A stretch of DNA of 64,000 nucleotides from Semisulcospira habei (taxonomy: Eukaryota > Mollusca > Gastropoda > Semisulcospiridae), in NCBI GenBank assembly GCA_036245525.1, contig BTPG01000002.1:118770286-118834285 (forward strand), read 5' to 3'. Position numbers and translations under genes: made by a program. A model generated the notes under the pieces. That model worked only from the letters and a program-made list of their open reading frames with translations, did not search any database and had not been told where the DNA came from. Position 1 is the first letter of the stretch; each line of letters opens with the position of its first letter. Positions 21,415 through 33,400 of the stretch are shown piece by piece.

Positions 21415-24400
21415 GGCAGATGTCTAAATATATATATAGTATATATAGTATATATATATATACTATATATACTATATATATATATTTAGACATCTGCCCT
21501 GTGACTATGCAGGCAAAAGACAGCAAGTCAGGGGTCGTGCTGGTGTTTTCATTTTTGCATGCATATATACGAAGGGTCCCAAAAAATGTGCATGACACGA
21601 AAAATGCATGACATTTTCTGGTCCCTTTATTGTCTTCTTTCTCTTCTTAGACTATTTCTTTCTTGAGTTAAATAGCTCGCCAACATTGCCTGACATTTTA
21701 TTTTCCACTTCAACTTCTAGAGAACAATCACAGGCTGAGTCATGGTGACTGGTGTGTAGCTGTCTTATCACTGGCCCAAACAAAAATGGGTTGCGTGTGA
21801 GTGTATAGACACAGACACAGACACCTCCTAAAAAATGCATAAGGACTTCCCAAAATGCATGAGTTACACAAACAATTCAGCTGTGACCACTGGGATATTT
21901 CTGTGAAAAGCAGGATTTTCATTTTAACCCCTTTAGCTCTGGATCCCTATAGCAGGAGATGGCTTGACTATGATAATTCAAGTGTAGGGCACTACCTTGA
22001 ATTATCATGGACAAGCCATCTCCTACAACTAGTACATAGTCGTTAGGCAACACCTCCAAAATTTGAGAAATGGGACCTTGGGGCTAAAAGGGTTAATACT
22101 GTACAAAACTAGACTTAATGTCACTTGTATTCACAGGGCAGACATGGTCAATGCTTTCCTATGGAATGACTATTAAATTGCTGAGTTTTATGGATACACA
22201 GAGACTGAAATGCCATCTTGAAAACAGGTGAATTGATTTTGTTTGTTTGTGACAGTGTAACACTGTGAAGCAGCAAGTGCTCCTAGAATCTGGGCGATGG
22301 ACACGGACAAAACGTGCCCGCTACTCCCTACCCACCATTGCCCATCTCATGCACAGGGTAAGTGCTCAAAGAGATACATATGATAAGGTGAACTTTATTG
22401 TCTTCAAATGATTGAATCCAATGATCAAATTTTCTGACCCTTTGAAATGACCACATTGGGGTCTGTATAGCTTCTAAAATTCATACCTAGTGGTTGAAAG
22501 GCCCTTTGAGCTGTTGTGGAAACAGGAGTCCTGACACTGTGTCTTTGTAAATTATTTCACGTATAACAAACTTTGGATATATAACAAGAGACAAATTTGG
22601 GCCCCCTGGTGTTTTGCATCCAAAGTTTACTTATTTTAGTTTATTTTATTTTATTTTTTCACAGAGAGAGATAGGCATGGATGTGCACCGTCATTTTTCT
22701 GCAGGAGACTGCTGCCTTGTCAATGCAAGGTGAGTATGATCATTTAACTCATTCAGCCCCGACACACCACAGCAAGATATGGATCAAGCATGATAGTCCA
22801 AGGGGGGTGTCAGAATAGCTTGGCGCCCATAGGTGCCAAGCTATTCTGGCACCACCCTTGCACTATCATGCTTGATCTGTCTCTAGAATTGTAATGCAGT
22901 CCTTCAGAGGGCAACCGGAAAATATGGGGATTTCGGTCCTGGGGTAGAATGTGTTAAGATGGCATGATCATTAAAGACCCGTCTTCTCATATATCTGTAC
23001 AAAGTACCCGTTGGCTGTATTTTTTACTTTTTCTGTGCTGAAAAAGTTAACCTTCGAAATCATTGAGACAAAAAATGCTACCGACAGCCAGAGGGTTAAA
23101 GATTTGAAAGTGATGTGGACTCACAGTGCATATAAACTAGTAGCTGCTAGTTTGTATCTTGACAGAGGACTTTTTTGTCAGCTCTTTCTGATGACCTTTT
23201 TTTAGAGGTCTTCGTTGTGATGGCGAAATATACTAATCCATAAACTTCCATACTCTGTTGTTACACAGTTCTTGCACTGGTATTTGCATTTCAGATGTTT
23301 CTACTGATGGATTGTGGATTGTAATGTACAGGTGGTACACTCTTGTCTGTATTTGTGCAGGTTTTTACCAAACAAATTCCACAAAATGGCACAGTACTAC
23401 CACAAAGTGTTCTGTGGGACCTACTCTCAGAGTGGCAATGTGTTTCTCACAGCATGTCAAGGTGACCATTTCTATAATTCTCAGCTCATCCAGACTGACA
23501 CATTGCAGTAAAATATTTATAGTTCAATGGGGTGCCAGGTGCCTTGAAGTGCAAAAACATTCTGGCACCATCCTTGAAATGTCGCTGTCTATTAGCCTCC
23601 TGAACTGTAAAGCCGATATTTGTCAACTTTAACCTACAGGCTCAGTGTCTTAACTTAATGTGAATAGTGAATTATTAAAAAAGAAGCTGTATATCAGAAT
23701 GCAGCATAACTCAAATAGCTTTGTTTTCTCAAAACTCTTACTGATGGCATGACTAATAGGAGCGCATGCTTAGCTTACCAATTTCAGCCCAAAAATTCGT
23801 TTTGTACACCTCACAACCAGGGGAGCGACTTTAGGGGGCCGTTACCAGGATGCCTTGAGTAGCCCCCCCTTGCCTCCCTATCCAGTAACGTGCCTGGCCG
23901 TTCGCCGCCAGTCTTTTCGCTTAGCTCACCTAGACCGGTCGTGTTCAGCCTGCTTCACTTCGGCTGTGTACGGTGGGAGTACTCGGAGACTTCATATGGA
24001 TTTACTGCTTCGTGTGTGCTTACCCTTCAGGGTTTGGTGTGCATTCCTTGGATTTATGTGAAGAAAAAAAAAAAAAAAGAGGAAGAGAAGGAGAGAATGA
24101 GAGAAGTGACTGTGTAAAGCTCGGAGTTACTTGGTGGTTCCTTGGGGAGGACACTGACTGAGTGACTCAGCCATGACAAGGTAAAGCTTCGGTGAATGTC
24201 CCTGCCGGTGGTTGTCGAATTAGAAGACCGGGCGGCGGCGTTTACCAGGGATTCTGTTGCACGACTAGTCGTGAGCGCTGGGCCTCCAGGGTGCCCCCGC
24301 GCCCTTACGGCGGGTCTTTGTCTGTTTCTGCTTGTTACAGTACGCAAGTCATGACCTGCACCAGGTGCGGGCAGTTCCAATGGCCAACGGACTCCCACGA

Positions 24401-27400
24401 TGTGTGCCTACCCTGTGCGGGCTGCTCCTCCAGGCAGACATGTAATACCTGCGTGGCGTGGGTCGAAGAACGCTGGTCACAGCTGTGGGCTTTTTATTCG
24501 AGAGAGCCTCGTGCTAGGGCAGTCAATGACTGACGGGATAACAGCCATCAAGGACAGGCACCAAGTTCCCTACCCCACCCTTCGGTGGCCGAGATGCTGA
24601 CACCCCCACAACGGGACTTGCTCCCTAGGCGCTACCAGGCAGCGGGACCTATACACTCATGCCTGTTAGCAGTCAGAAGGTACAGGCAACAGAGACCCTA
24701 CCCCACCCTTCAGTGGCCGAAATGCTGGTCCGCCTACGATGGGCAATGCGCCCCAGGCGGGTCCAAAAATAAATGTTTAGGGCTTAACGTCTTTTGTCCA
24801 CCACGAGGGTGATTTCAAAGACGGGGACAACGAAAAAGGGTCTGAGCAAATTTTGACCCAAGCTGGAGTCGAACCCGGGACCTTTTGGTCTGGAGGCAAA
24901 CGCTTTTACCACCGAGCCACCAGGCAGCGGGTACTCACTCCCCACGCTCAGAGAGCTGTCAGCCACGCAGCCATCGGCCGGACAAGCGCCGCGAACGGGT
25001 GCCAAGATCCACAGGCCGTCACTCAGAAAGGGGGAAGCTTGCCAGCCACCAGCGGGAAGAACTGCCCCGCTTCTATGATCCTGGCGCTTCTTACGTCCGT
25101 GGAGACAGACTGGTGCCGGACAGTCACCGACGAGACACCCCTCCTTGTCATATCCAGTCCTCCATTACCCCGCTTCTCCACTCGAGGAGCAGTGAAAGGC
25201 ACAGCCAGCGGTCCCGGTTGCCGCACCACTCGGCGAGGAAAGCACCTCATGCTTGGGAGACTCGCAGTGCCAGAGAGGACTGCACAGGGGAGAGCTGAGT
25301 CTCGCGGCATCGTCAGCAGCAGGACCTTCCTAGTGAAGATCGCACGTCTGACTCACCGATGGGTCATGGAGAAGAAAGAAAAGAGAGACAAGAAAGAAGT
25401 TGGGAGCCTCGTCATAGCGGCAGCCTTAGACGCTGGCATCGTCTTGCTTTGGTCTCCCGCAACCCCTTTCAAGGTAGGAAGGCCTTGACTCCGCCCCAGT
25501 GCCCGCTTTTGGCTCGACTTCGTTCCTCTGTGACGTCCTAACGGAGCTGATAGACGCGTCGTTCTGCCTTGCGGGATTGGTGCCCTCGCCCCCAGCGGAG
25601 GGGCCTCGCAGACAGCAGCCAGTCGTCAGTCTCGGCGGACTCATCCCCACGTTCCTGCTCTAGCCAGCCCCTCCGGGCTTTGTCTCTTCGCAGGAGCAGG
25701 CGCTCTTCTCCCCCAACGCCTCCATCTGCGCACAGGGACCTCCTCTCCTTTCCGTGGTCCACGGGGATTGACGACGAGGCCCTTAGTCTCCACCCGGAAG
25801 ACTCGGTGTCTGCCCTAGGACTGGCAGACATCTGCTCAGCGTCGCCTAGCACTCGGTCGTCCGGTTCGTCGGCTTCGGTGGGTGCAGCTCCGACTTTGCA
25901 GACGCTTTGCTCCCTGAACGAGGCCTCCGGTCTCATCGCCTCCATCCTCCCCTCCGGGCTCCTGCCCTCCTTCTGAAGAGGAAGGCCGCACCAATGGTGG
26001 ACATGCCTTGACAGTCCAAGCATTTCAAGTCCCTCCCTCAGCCGCCGGCGTTTAGGGACCTCATGGAGGCGTTTTCGGCGCAGCTTCTGGCGGTCAGATT
26101 CAGTGACCAGGGCTTCTTCTCCGCCGCCAGATGGCCAGCGGGTATGGACGTCAGCTTCCACCAGCAGTGGTACGCCGGGCATTCTCAAGCTTTCTCATGA
26201 CCCCTGCTGGCGATAAACAAGGCAGCGCTGCTGCAGACGGGGATCCCCAGCGGCAGGCGGCTACGGATCCCACGCAGCCTGGAGAAGATGGCGAAGCTGG
26301 TGCGGAACTCCTTAGCGTGCGCCGGCTTCCTCGAGATCCCAACGCAGGCCGTGGTACGATGCCTCAAGGATACCTGGGACCTCTTTGCCTCGGCTCCTCT
26401 TCATGACGTACACTCCGTTCTCGTGGCGGCGAACAGAGCGGCGTTTCATTCCTCGGTTGACGCCATGACGGCAGCGGCTAACTGCGACCTGATGGGGCGG
26501 GACGCCCTGCTGGGACTCTGCTTGTCTCTCCCGGCTTCAGTTAAGATGCAGCTTTGCCAGGCGCCCTTCGGTGGATCTCTTCTCTTTGGACCGACCTGGC
26601 AAAAGGAGTCTTCCAAGGAGCTCTGGCCAGTCACTTGACCTGCTTTAGCCACCGTTTCCGCCGCTTCCCGCTTTCAGTCGGCCCGCAGAGCTGTGGGTCG
26701 CGCCCTGTGGTCGTTCAGACCCCCCTCCTCCTGTCTTCCCACAGGCCGCGGTGCGCTCGGCCCCCCGCAAGCTCGCTCGCACGCTTTCCCCACAACCTCC
26801 CCTTCCTGGTCCTGAGGCGCCAGGGGGCTGGGGTGCGGCTGGGCCCACTGACCCGTCGCCTGTCACCCTGCCGATTCCTTTAAGGTCTCCAGTCGGCGGG
26901 AGGCTAGCCCTTCACAGCGGCGCATGGCACCGACTGTTTCAGGATGACCCTTGGATTCTCTCGACCATCTCGGAGGGTCTGAGGATCTCATTCCAGTCTC
27001 CCTCCTTCGTTGCGTCACTCGCCCCTGTGGACTCAGGTGCTGGGGGAACAAGGCAAGGTACAAGGTACTCTCTCTGCTGTGGAAGGAGGCCACAGAAGTA
27101 GTCTCACGTCATGACCCCCCGGCCTTCTACAGCCATCTATTCCTCGTCCCCAAGCTCGGCGGCAGGTGGCGTCCGGTCATCGACCTCTCGGCGCTAAACA
27201 AGTACATTTTGGCCCCTCGCTTCCGGATGGAGACAGCCAGAGTGTTAAGGGCCGAGGTGCAGCCCCAGGACTTCGCCGTGAGTCTCGACCTGGCGGACGC
27301 CTACTTTCACGTTCCCGTACACCTGACGTCTCGTCGGTATCTTTGCTTCTCCTTCGGCGGAGTAGTGTATCAGTTTCAGGCCCTGCCTTTCGTGCTCAAC

Positions 27401-30400
27401 CTCAACCCTTGGGTGTTTACCAGGATCATCGACGGCGTCGTCTCCAGGTGGCAGATGGCCTCGAGCCCAACTTGCAACTATCTGGACGATCTGCTTCTCT
27501 GGAACCAGATGGCGACAGCCTTGGAGCAGGATAGGGACACCCTACTGACTCTGCTGCGCCAGCTCGGATTCCTCATCAACGCAGGCAAGTCCGATCTCAC
27601 GCCCTCGTGCCGGTTCATTCACCTAGGCATGGAGTTCCTGACCCATATCAACCTTGTTCAGCTCCCAGAAGGACGGATCCAGAAGGTAGCGGATCTGGCT
27701 CTCCAAGTCTCTCGCACGAAGGTTCTCCTGGCCAGGGTGTGGTTCCAACTGCTGGGTTTCCTAAGCGCGGTGGCGGACCTCCTGCCTCTCGGCTGACTCT
27801 ACTCTCGCCCGATCCAGCTGCATCTACTCCTCCACTGGCGCCCATCGTCTGGCGATCTGGCGGCCCTGGTCCCGGTCTCCCCCTTGGCCAGATCTCATCT
27901 TCTGCAGTGGACAGACAAGACCTGGTTGGCGTCAGGGGTTCCGCTCTCCTCCCCAGCACCCCGGCTCTCCATCTGCACAGACGGGAGCCGCTCTGGCTGG
28001 GGAGCACACTTAATCCCGGAGTTTGTCACAGCCTCAGGCAGCTGGCTGCAGGACCACGCAGACAGACACACTGGCTGGAGCTGAAGGCCGTGTGATTAGC
28101 GCTCTCCTCCTGGGAGGATCGCCTCGCTCGACAAGAGATCCTGGTGCCGTTCGACAACTCTATGGTCGTAGCCCACATACAGAACCAAGGCGGGACGCGC
28201 TCCCCCTCTCTCTGCATCCTCCTGTAGCAGGTCTTCCTGTGGTGCAGAGATAGCGGCATCTCGCTTCGGGCGCGGCACATCCCGGGCCACCTGAACATTC
28301 TCGCGGACTCCCTCTCGCGTCCCGGGCAGCTGCTCGGCACAGAGTGGTCCCTATGCCCGGACATCTTTCTCCTTCTCTGCGCGCACTGGGAGACGCCCAT
28401 GATCGACCTCTTCGCCACAAGGTGGAACAGACAGCTTCCGCTCTTCATCTCCCCCATTCCAGATTCACTCGCATGGGCCGTAGACGCACTCCATCCCGTG
28501 GGATGGGCTGGTGGCTTATGCGTTCCCCCCTGCCGTCCTCGTACCGAAGGTGCTCCGGAAGCTCAGAGGCAGCGACGCAATACTTGTCCTAGTGGCATCA
28601 TTAAGCTGGACCAAGAGCTGGACCAGCGACCTTCTGAGCCTCGCCACAGACCCCCCGTTCCGGCTCCCCAGGCCTCGGACGATGCTCAAGCAGCCCCAGC
28701 AGCAGCTTTTCCACCCTTGCCCGGAATGGTTGCTATTACGCGCTTGGAGGTTGTCCGGCAAGCTATCGCCACTAGAGGCTTCTCGGGTGCAGTGGTGGAG
28801 GCAATCGCAGCAGCCCGCAGGGCTTCTACCTGTACCTTTTACGAGGGAAAGTGGCAGGTCCTAAAGTCCTGGCGCAGCCGAGCAGCTCTCCCCCACGGAC
28901 TTGACTACCCTGCAGCTGGCCGAGTTCTTTCTGTGGCTCTTCGCCCAACAGCACCTGGCCCCGATCACCATCGGAGGTTACCTGGCAATTATTGTAGACA
29001 CGTATACACACCTAGGACGGCCGGACCCGGGTGCCTGCAAAGACCTCTCAGATTTGATGGCTCACCTGGATCTTCAGAGACTGGTGTCCCGCTTGCTGAT
29101 CCCTCGCTGGGATTTGTCCTGGGTCCTAACCGGCTCAACTCGGAGTGGTTCGAGCCTCTGCCCCTAGCGCAGCTGGGAGACCTAACCAGGAAGACCTGCT
29201 TCCTGCTTGCCCTCACCACAACAACCAGAGTGAGTGAGATCCACGCCTTCTCTATGCGACCTGCCTGTCTCCAGTTTTGGGCTGATGTTCGGTATAACTC
29301 CTCACTGACCCGGCGTTCCTGGCCAAGAACCGGCTCCCAGCGATCGTGCCGCAGGTGTTGATCGTCCGCCTGCTCAGGGCGATCGACCAGTCCCGGGAGT
29401 CTGAGTGCATGTCAGGGGGCATTCTGCCAAAGGTTCCCGGGTGGAATACATAGGGGGTGGCACCCTCCTCCTATTCGCTATTCTTCCTATTAGTCATGCC
29501 ATCGGTAAGAGTTTTGAGAAAACAAATGGATTTTTTTCTAAAATGTATTTTTTCGAAAAATACTTAGCGATGGCATGACTCAGAGGTCCCTCCCTCCTGC
29601 CCTGCTTGCCGCTGTTGAGCTAAGGCAAGGACTGGCGGGAAATGGCCAGGCACGTGACCGGATAGGGAGGCAAATGGGGTGGGGGGGTGGGGGGGGGGGC
29701 TACTCGAGGCGTCCTGGTAGTGGCTCCCTAGAGTCGTCTCCCTGGTTGTGAGGTGTACACAAAGAATTTTTGGGCTGAAATTGGTAAGCTAAGCATGCGT
29801 TCCTATTAGTCAATCCATTGGTAAGTATTTTTTGAAAAAATACAATTTAGAGAAAAATCCATTTTTGTCATAATTCTGCAAAGGTCTCACAGGGACAAAA
29901 AGCACTATTGACAGCAAAGGATTAAAACCCATCCTGCCCTTAAACACTATAACAGAATGATGGACAGTGGTACATTGTAGTTCAAGGGTGGTATCAGACC
30001 TAGCGCTGGGACCATATGGCGTTGAGGCGCGTCCCCTGGGGGGTGGATAGGGGGTCCCTCGCGAGAGGGGTGCACCGAATGAAATAAGGTGTCGTGAACC
30101 AACATGGTCTAAGGGAAGGTGACCCTGACAGAAAACCCCTGGTCCTCCTAGTAAGGGGGTTGGGCGTGGGGGTAGCTTCCCCACCCTGCAAATAAGGAAA
30201 TAGCTACAAAAACGCAGATGAAAAGACAAACAGCAATTTCTTTCCTGGAGGATAAAGGTTCTTCTACCAGAAGATTTATGACGTCCTGTGGTGAAATCCG
30301 GAAGTCTTCGGAAGCCACTGGACCGAGCCGCCTCTCTCTATCCAGGGACACAACCATGGGCACATGGAATGTCAAGACCATGTACCAGAGCGGCAAGGCC

Positions 30401-33400
30401 GCCCAGATATCAGTGGAAATGCAAAAGTACAACCTTTCCCTGCTAGGCATCGGTGAAGCCAGATGGACGCAGTCTGGGCAGAAAAGGCTGTTAAGTGGGG
30501 AGATGATTCTGTATTCAGGTCATGAAGAGGAGAATGCCCCCCATACAGAAGGAGTAGCATTTATGCTGTCACCAGTGGCACAGAGAGCACTGATGGGCTG
30601 GGAACCTCTTGAGCCAAGAATTATCACAGCAGCCTTTAGAACCAAGAAAAAGATCAAGCTGAACGCCATCCAGTGTTATGCGCCCACTAATGACAGTGAT
30701 GAGGAAGAGAAACAAGAGTTCTATGACCGACTCCAGAGTGCTGTGGACAAATGTGTGGAGCGAGACATCACCATCGTCATGGGCGATTTTAATGCCAAAA
30801 TAGGGGAGGACAACGAAGAGGTGATGGGGAGACAGGGACTAGGGGAGATGAGTGAGAACGGGGAGAGGTTTGTAGACTTTTGTGCTCTAAACCGACTTGT
30901 CATTGGAGGCAGCATCTTCCCACACAGAAGAATACACAAAGCAACTTGGGTCTCACCTGACCATACTACAGAGAACCAAATAGACCATATCTGCATTAGC
31001 ACGAAATAAATCCCTTCAAGATGTTCGAGTGAGGAGGGGAGCAGATGTCGCCTCAGACCACCATCTGCTTACCTTAATAATAAAGCTCAAGTTAAAGAAA
31101 AGCTGCACACCCCAGAGAGACTGGAGTGAGAGAAGAGTTCAAACTGGTGCTGTCTAACTGGTTTCAAGCGCTACAGGAGCTAGTGAATGAAGAGGAGGCG
31201 GTCACCACAGAGCAGCAGTAGAAGGCAGTTAGAGAGGCGCTGAACTCGACCAGCAAAGACACTGTAGGGTTCAGGAAACACCATCACAAGGACTGGCTGT
31301 CGGCACAGACCTTGAAGAAGATAGAAGTGAGGAAGCAGAAGATAGCAGTTGTCAACAACAGTCGCATGAGAGCATCCAAGGCAAGGGCACAGGAGGAATA
31401 CTCGGAAGCCAACCGCGAGGTGAAGAAGAGTATCAGGGCAGACAAGAGGGCCTACACAGACAGCCTGGCAGCAGAGGCAGAAAAGGCAGCAGGCAGCAGA
31501 CACATGAAACAGCTCTACGACATTACCAGAAGATTGTCGGGCAAGTATGGCCATACAGAAAGACCAGTAAAAGACAAAGAAGGCAAGCCTATTGCAGACA
31601 GAGCAGACCAACTCGACAGATGGGCCGAGTATTTTGAAGAGTTACTGAACAGACCCAGCCCACCCGACCCCCCCAGATATCCAGCCAGCAGAGACCGACC
31701 TACCCATCAGCTGTGACAGACCCAGCTGGGAAGAGATCAGAAGAGCAATGGCATTTTTGAAGAACGGCAAAGCAGCAGGGCCAAATGGCATCCCAGCGGA
31801 GTCTCTGAAAGCAGACCTAGAGACAACAGTAGAGATGCTGTACCCACTGTTTGGAATGATCTGGGAAGAGGAGGTGATGCCGGCTGACTGGAAGGAGGCG
31901 TACCTAATCAAGCTTCCGAAGAAAGGCGACCTCAGCAAGTGTTCCAACTACAGAGGAATCACCTTGCTGTCAGTACCAGGAAAGGTCTTCAACAGAATCA
32001 TCCTGGAGAGAATGAAGAGCTCCGTTGACCCCCAGCTGAGAGACCAGCAAGCAGGATTCAGGAAAAACCGATCATGTACAGACCAGATCGCCACTCTCCG
32101 CATCATCATGGAACAGTCTCTGAAGTGGAGCTCCCCACTGTACGTCAACTTTGTGGATTATGAGAAAGCATTTGATAGCGTGGACTCTGTGGAAACTCCT
32201 ACGACACTACGGTGTACCCACAAAGCTCGTAAGCCTGATCAAGAGCAGCTATGATGGCATGACATGTCGCGTGATCTACGAAGGGCAGTTCACCAGGGAG
32301 CTCCAGGTCAGAACCGGTGTCAGGTAGGGGTGTTTGCTGTCTCCGTTCCTCTTCCTACTGGCCATAAACTGGGTCATGAAGAGGACCACAGAGCACAGAC
32401 GAAGTGGAATACAGTGGACACTGTGGACACAGCTTGACGGCCTCGATTTTGCAGACGACTTGGCTTTACTGTCCCACACTCATCAACAAATGCAGGGCTT
32501 GCTGACATCTCGTCCCAAGTGGGTCTCACCATCCACAAACAGAAATCAAAGACAATGAGGCTGAACACATCCAGGGAAGAACCAGTCTTGCTTGCTGGCA
32601 CCCCGTTGGAGGAGGTGGAGTCCTTCACCTATCTCGGGAGCATCATAGACAAAAAAGGCGGCACTGATGCAGATGTCAGAACACGAATCGGTAAAGCCAG
32701 AGCAACCTCTCTCCAGTTGAAAAAAGTGTGGAGTTCCAGAGAGCTGTCACAACACACCAAAGTCCGGATTTTCAACTCCAACGTAAAAGCAGTTCTCCTA
32801 TATGGAGCAGAGACTTGGAGATTGACAAAAACCACAGTCAACAGAGTAGAGATCTTCATAAACAGTTGCCTTAGACGAATTTTGAAAATCCACTGGCCAG
32901 AGAAGATCAGCAACATCAGAATCTGGGAGAGAAGAGAGCAGATAACAGCAGAGAATGAAATTGGGCGAAGAAGATGGGGATGGATTGGTCACAGTCTGAG
33001 AAAGCCAGCTTCCAGTATCACTAGGCAGGCATTGTCATGGAACCCCCAGGGAAAGAGGAAAAGAGGAGGGCCAAGAAACACCTGGCATCAAGACCTCCAA
33101 GCAGACATCAAGAGACTGGGAACCACCTGGAGTAAAATCGAAGGAGAAGAACAGGACAGGAGTCGCTGGAGGTCTCTCGTCGACGGCCTATACCCGGGGA
33201 GGGGTGACAGGCGTAAGTAAGTAAGGTGCTAAGCTATTCTAGCATCACCCTTTAACTCATATGCAGCCAGCCACATCCGGACACGTGGCATAAGCCGCAC
33301 ATCCTGATGCGGCTGGCCGTGAATGAGTTAACTGTCAATCAGTCTTACTCCTAAACTGTTATGATTATTATTCCGAGGGCACCGACTTTAATAGTTTTTG

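Larger units (their letters stand above)
23722..29868 (+). mobile_element. DIRS-type tyrosine-recombinase retrotransposon A
   Basis: Inverted terminal repeats: about 23722-23960 matches the reverse complement of 29560-29868. A junction-like internal complementary region at 29480-29575 reads the reverse complement of the left end straight into that of the right end. Proteins in order are a Cys-rich/Gag-like ORF, reverse transcriptase, RNase H and a truncated tyrosine recombinase. That order and repeat structure are specific to DIRS elements. It lies in sense orientation in intron 6, and several stops and frameshifts make it inactive. Confidence 0.9.
29998..33222 (+). mobile_element. RTE-like LINE
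   Basis: A non-LTR element with a 5' leader, an endonuclease, a reverse transcriptase with FADD and a short GTAAGTAAG tail. It has no RNase H or ORF1, as in RTE-type elements. It is interrupted by frameshifts near 31008, 31717, 32210 and 32515. A reversed fragment of its 3' end recurs at 59599-59717. A TSD is not obvious. Confidence 0.85.
29930..33331. repeat. H1 hairpin copy split by RTE LINE, with an H4 hairpin inserted at its TTAA
   Basis: Left half AGTTCAAGGGTGGTATCAGA ends at 29997. Right half GGTGCTAAGCTATTCTAGC starts at 33223. Within that half an 80-base H4 palindrome sits between two TTAA (33252-33331). H1 resembles itself again after it (CTGTCAATCAGTCTTACTCC). Confidence 0.7.

Noticed and set aside
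24840..24925. Possible tRNA gene on the minus strand
   Set aside because: Same reason: a tRNA-derived SINE head; the 3' side continues into a SINE body and there is no proper acceptor stem.
25538..26188. Minus-strand frame of 216 codons over DIRS A ORF1
   Set aside because: Antisense shadow of the Gag-like region; no recognisable domain, and the plus-strand reading is conserved with DIRS B.
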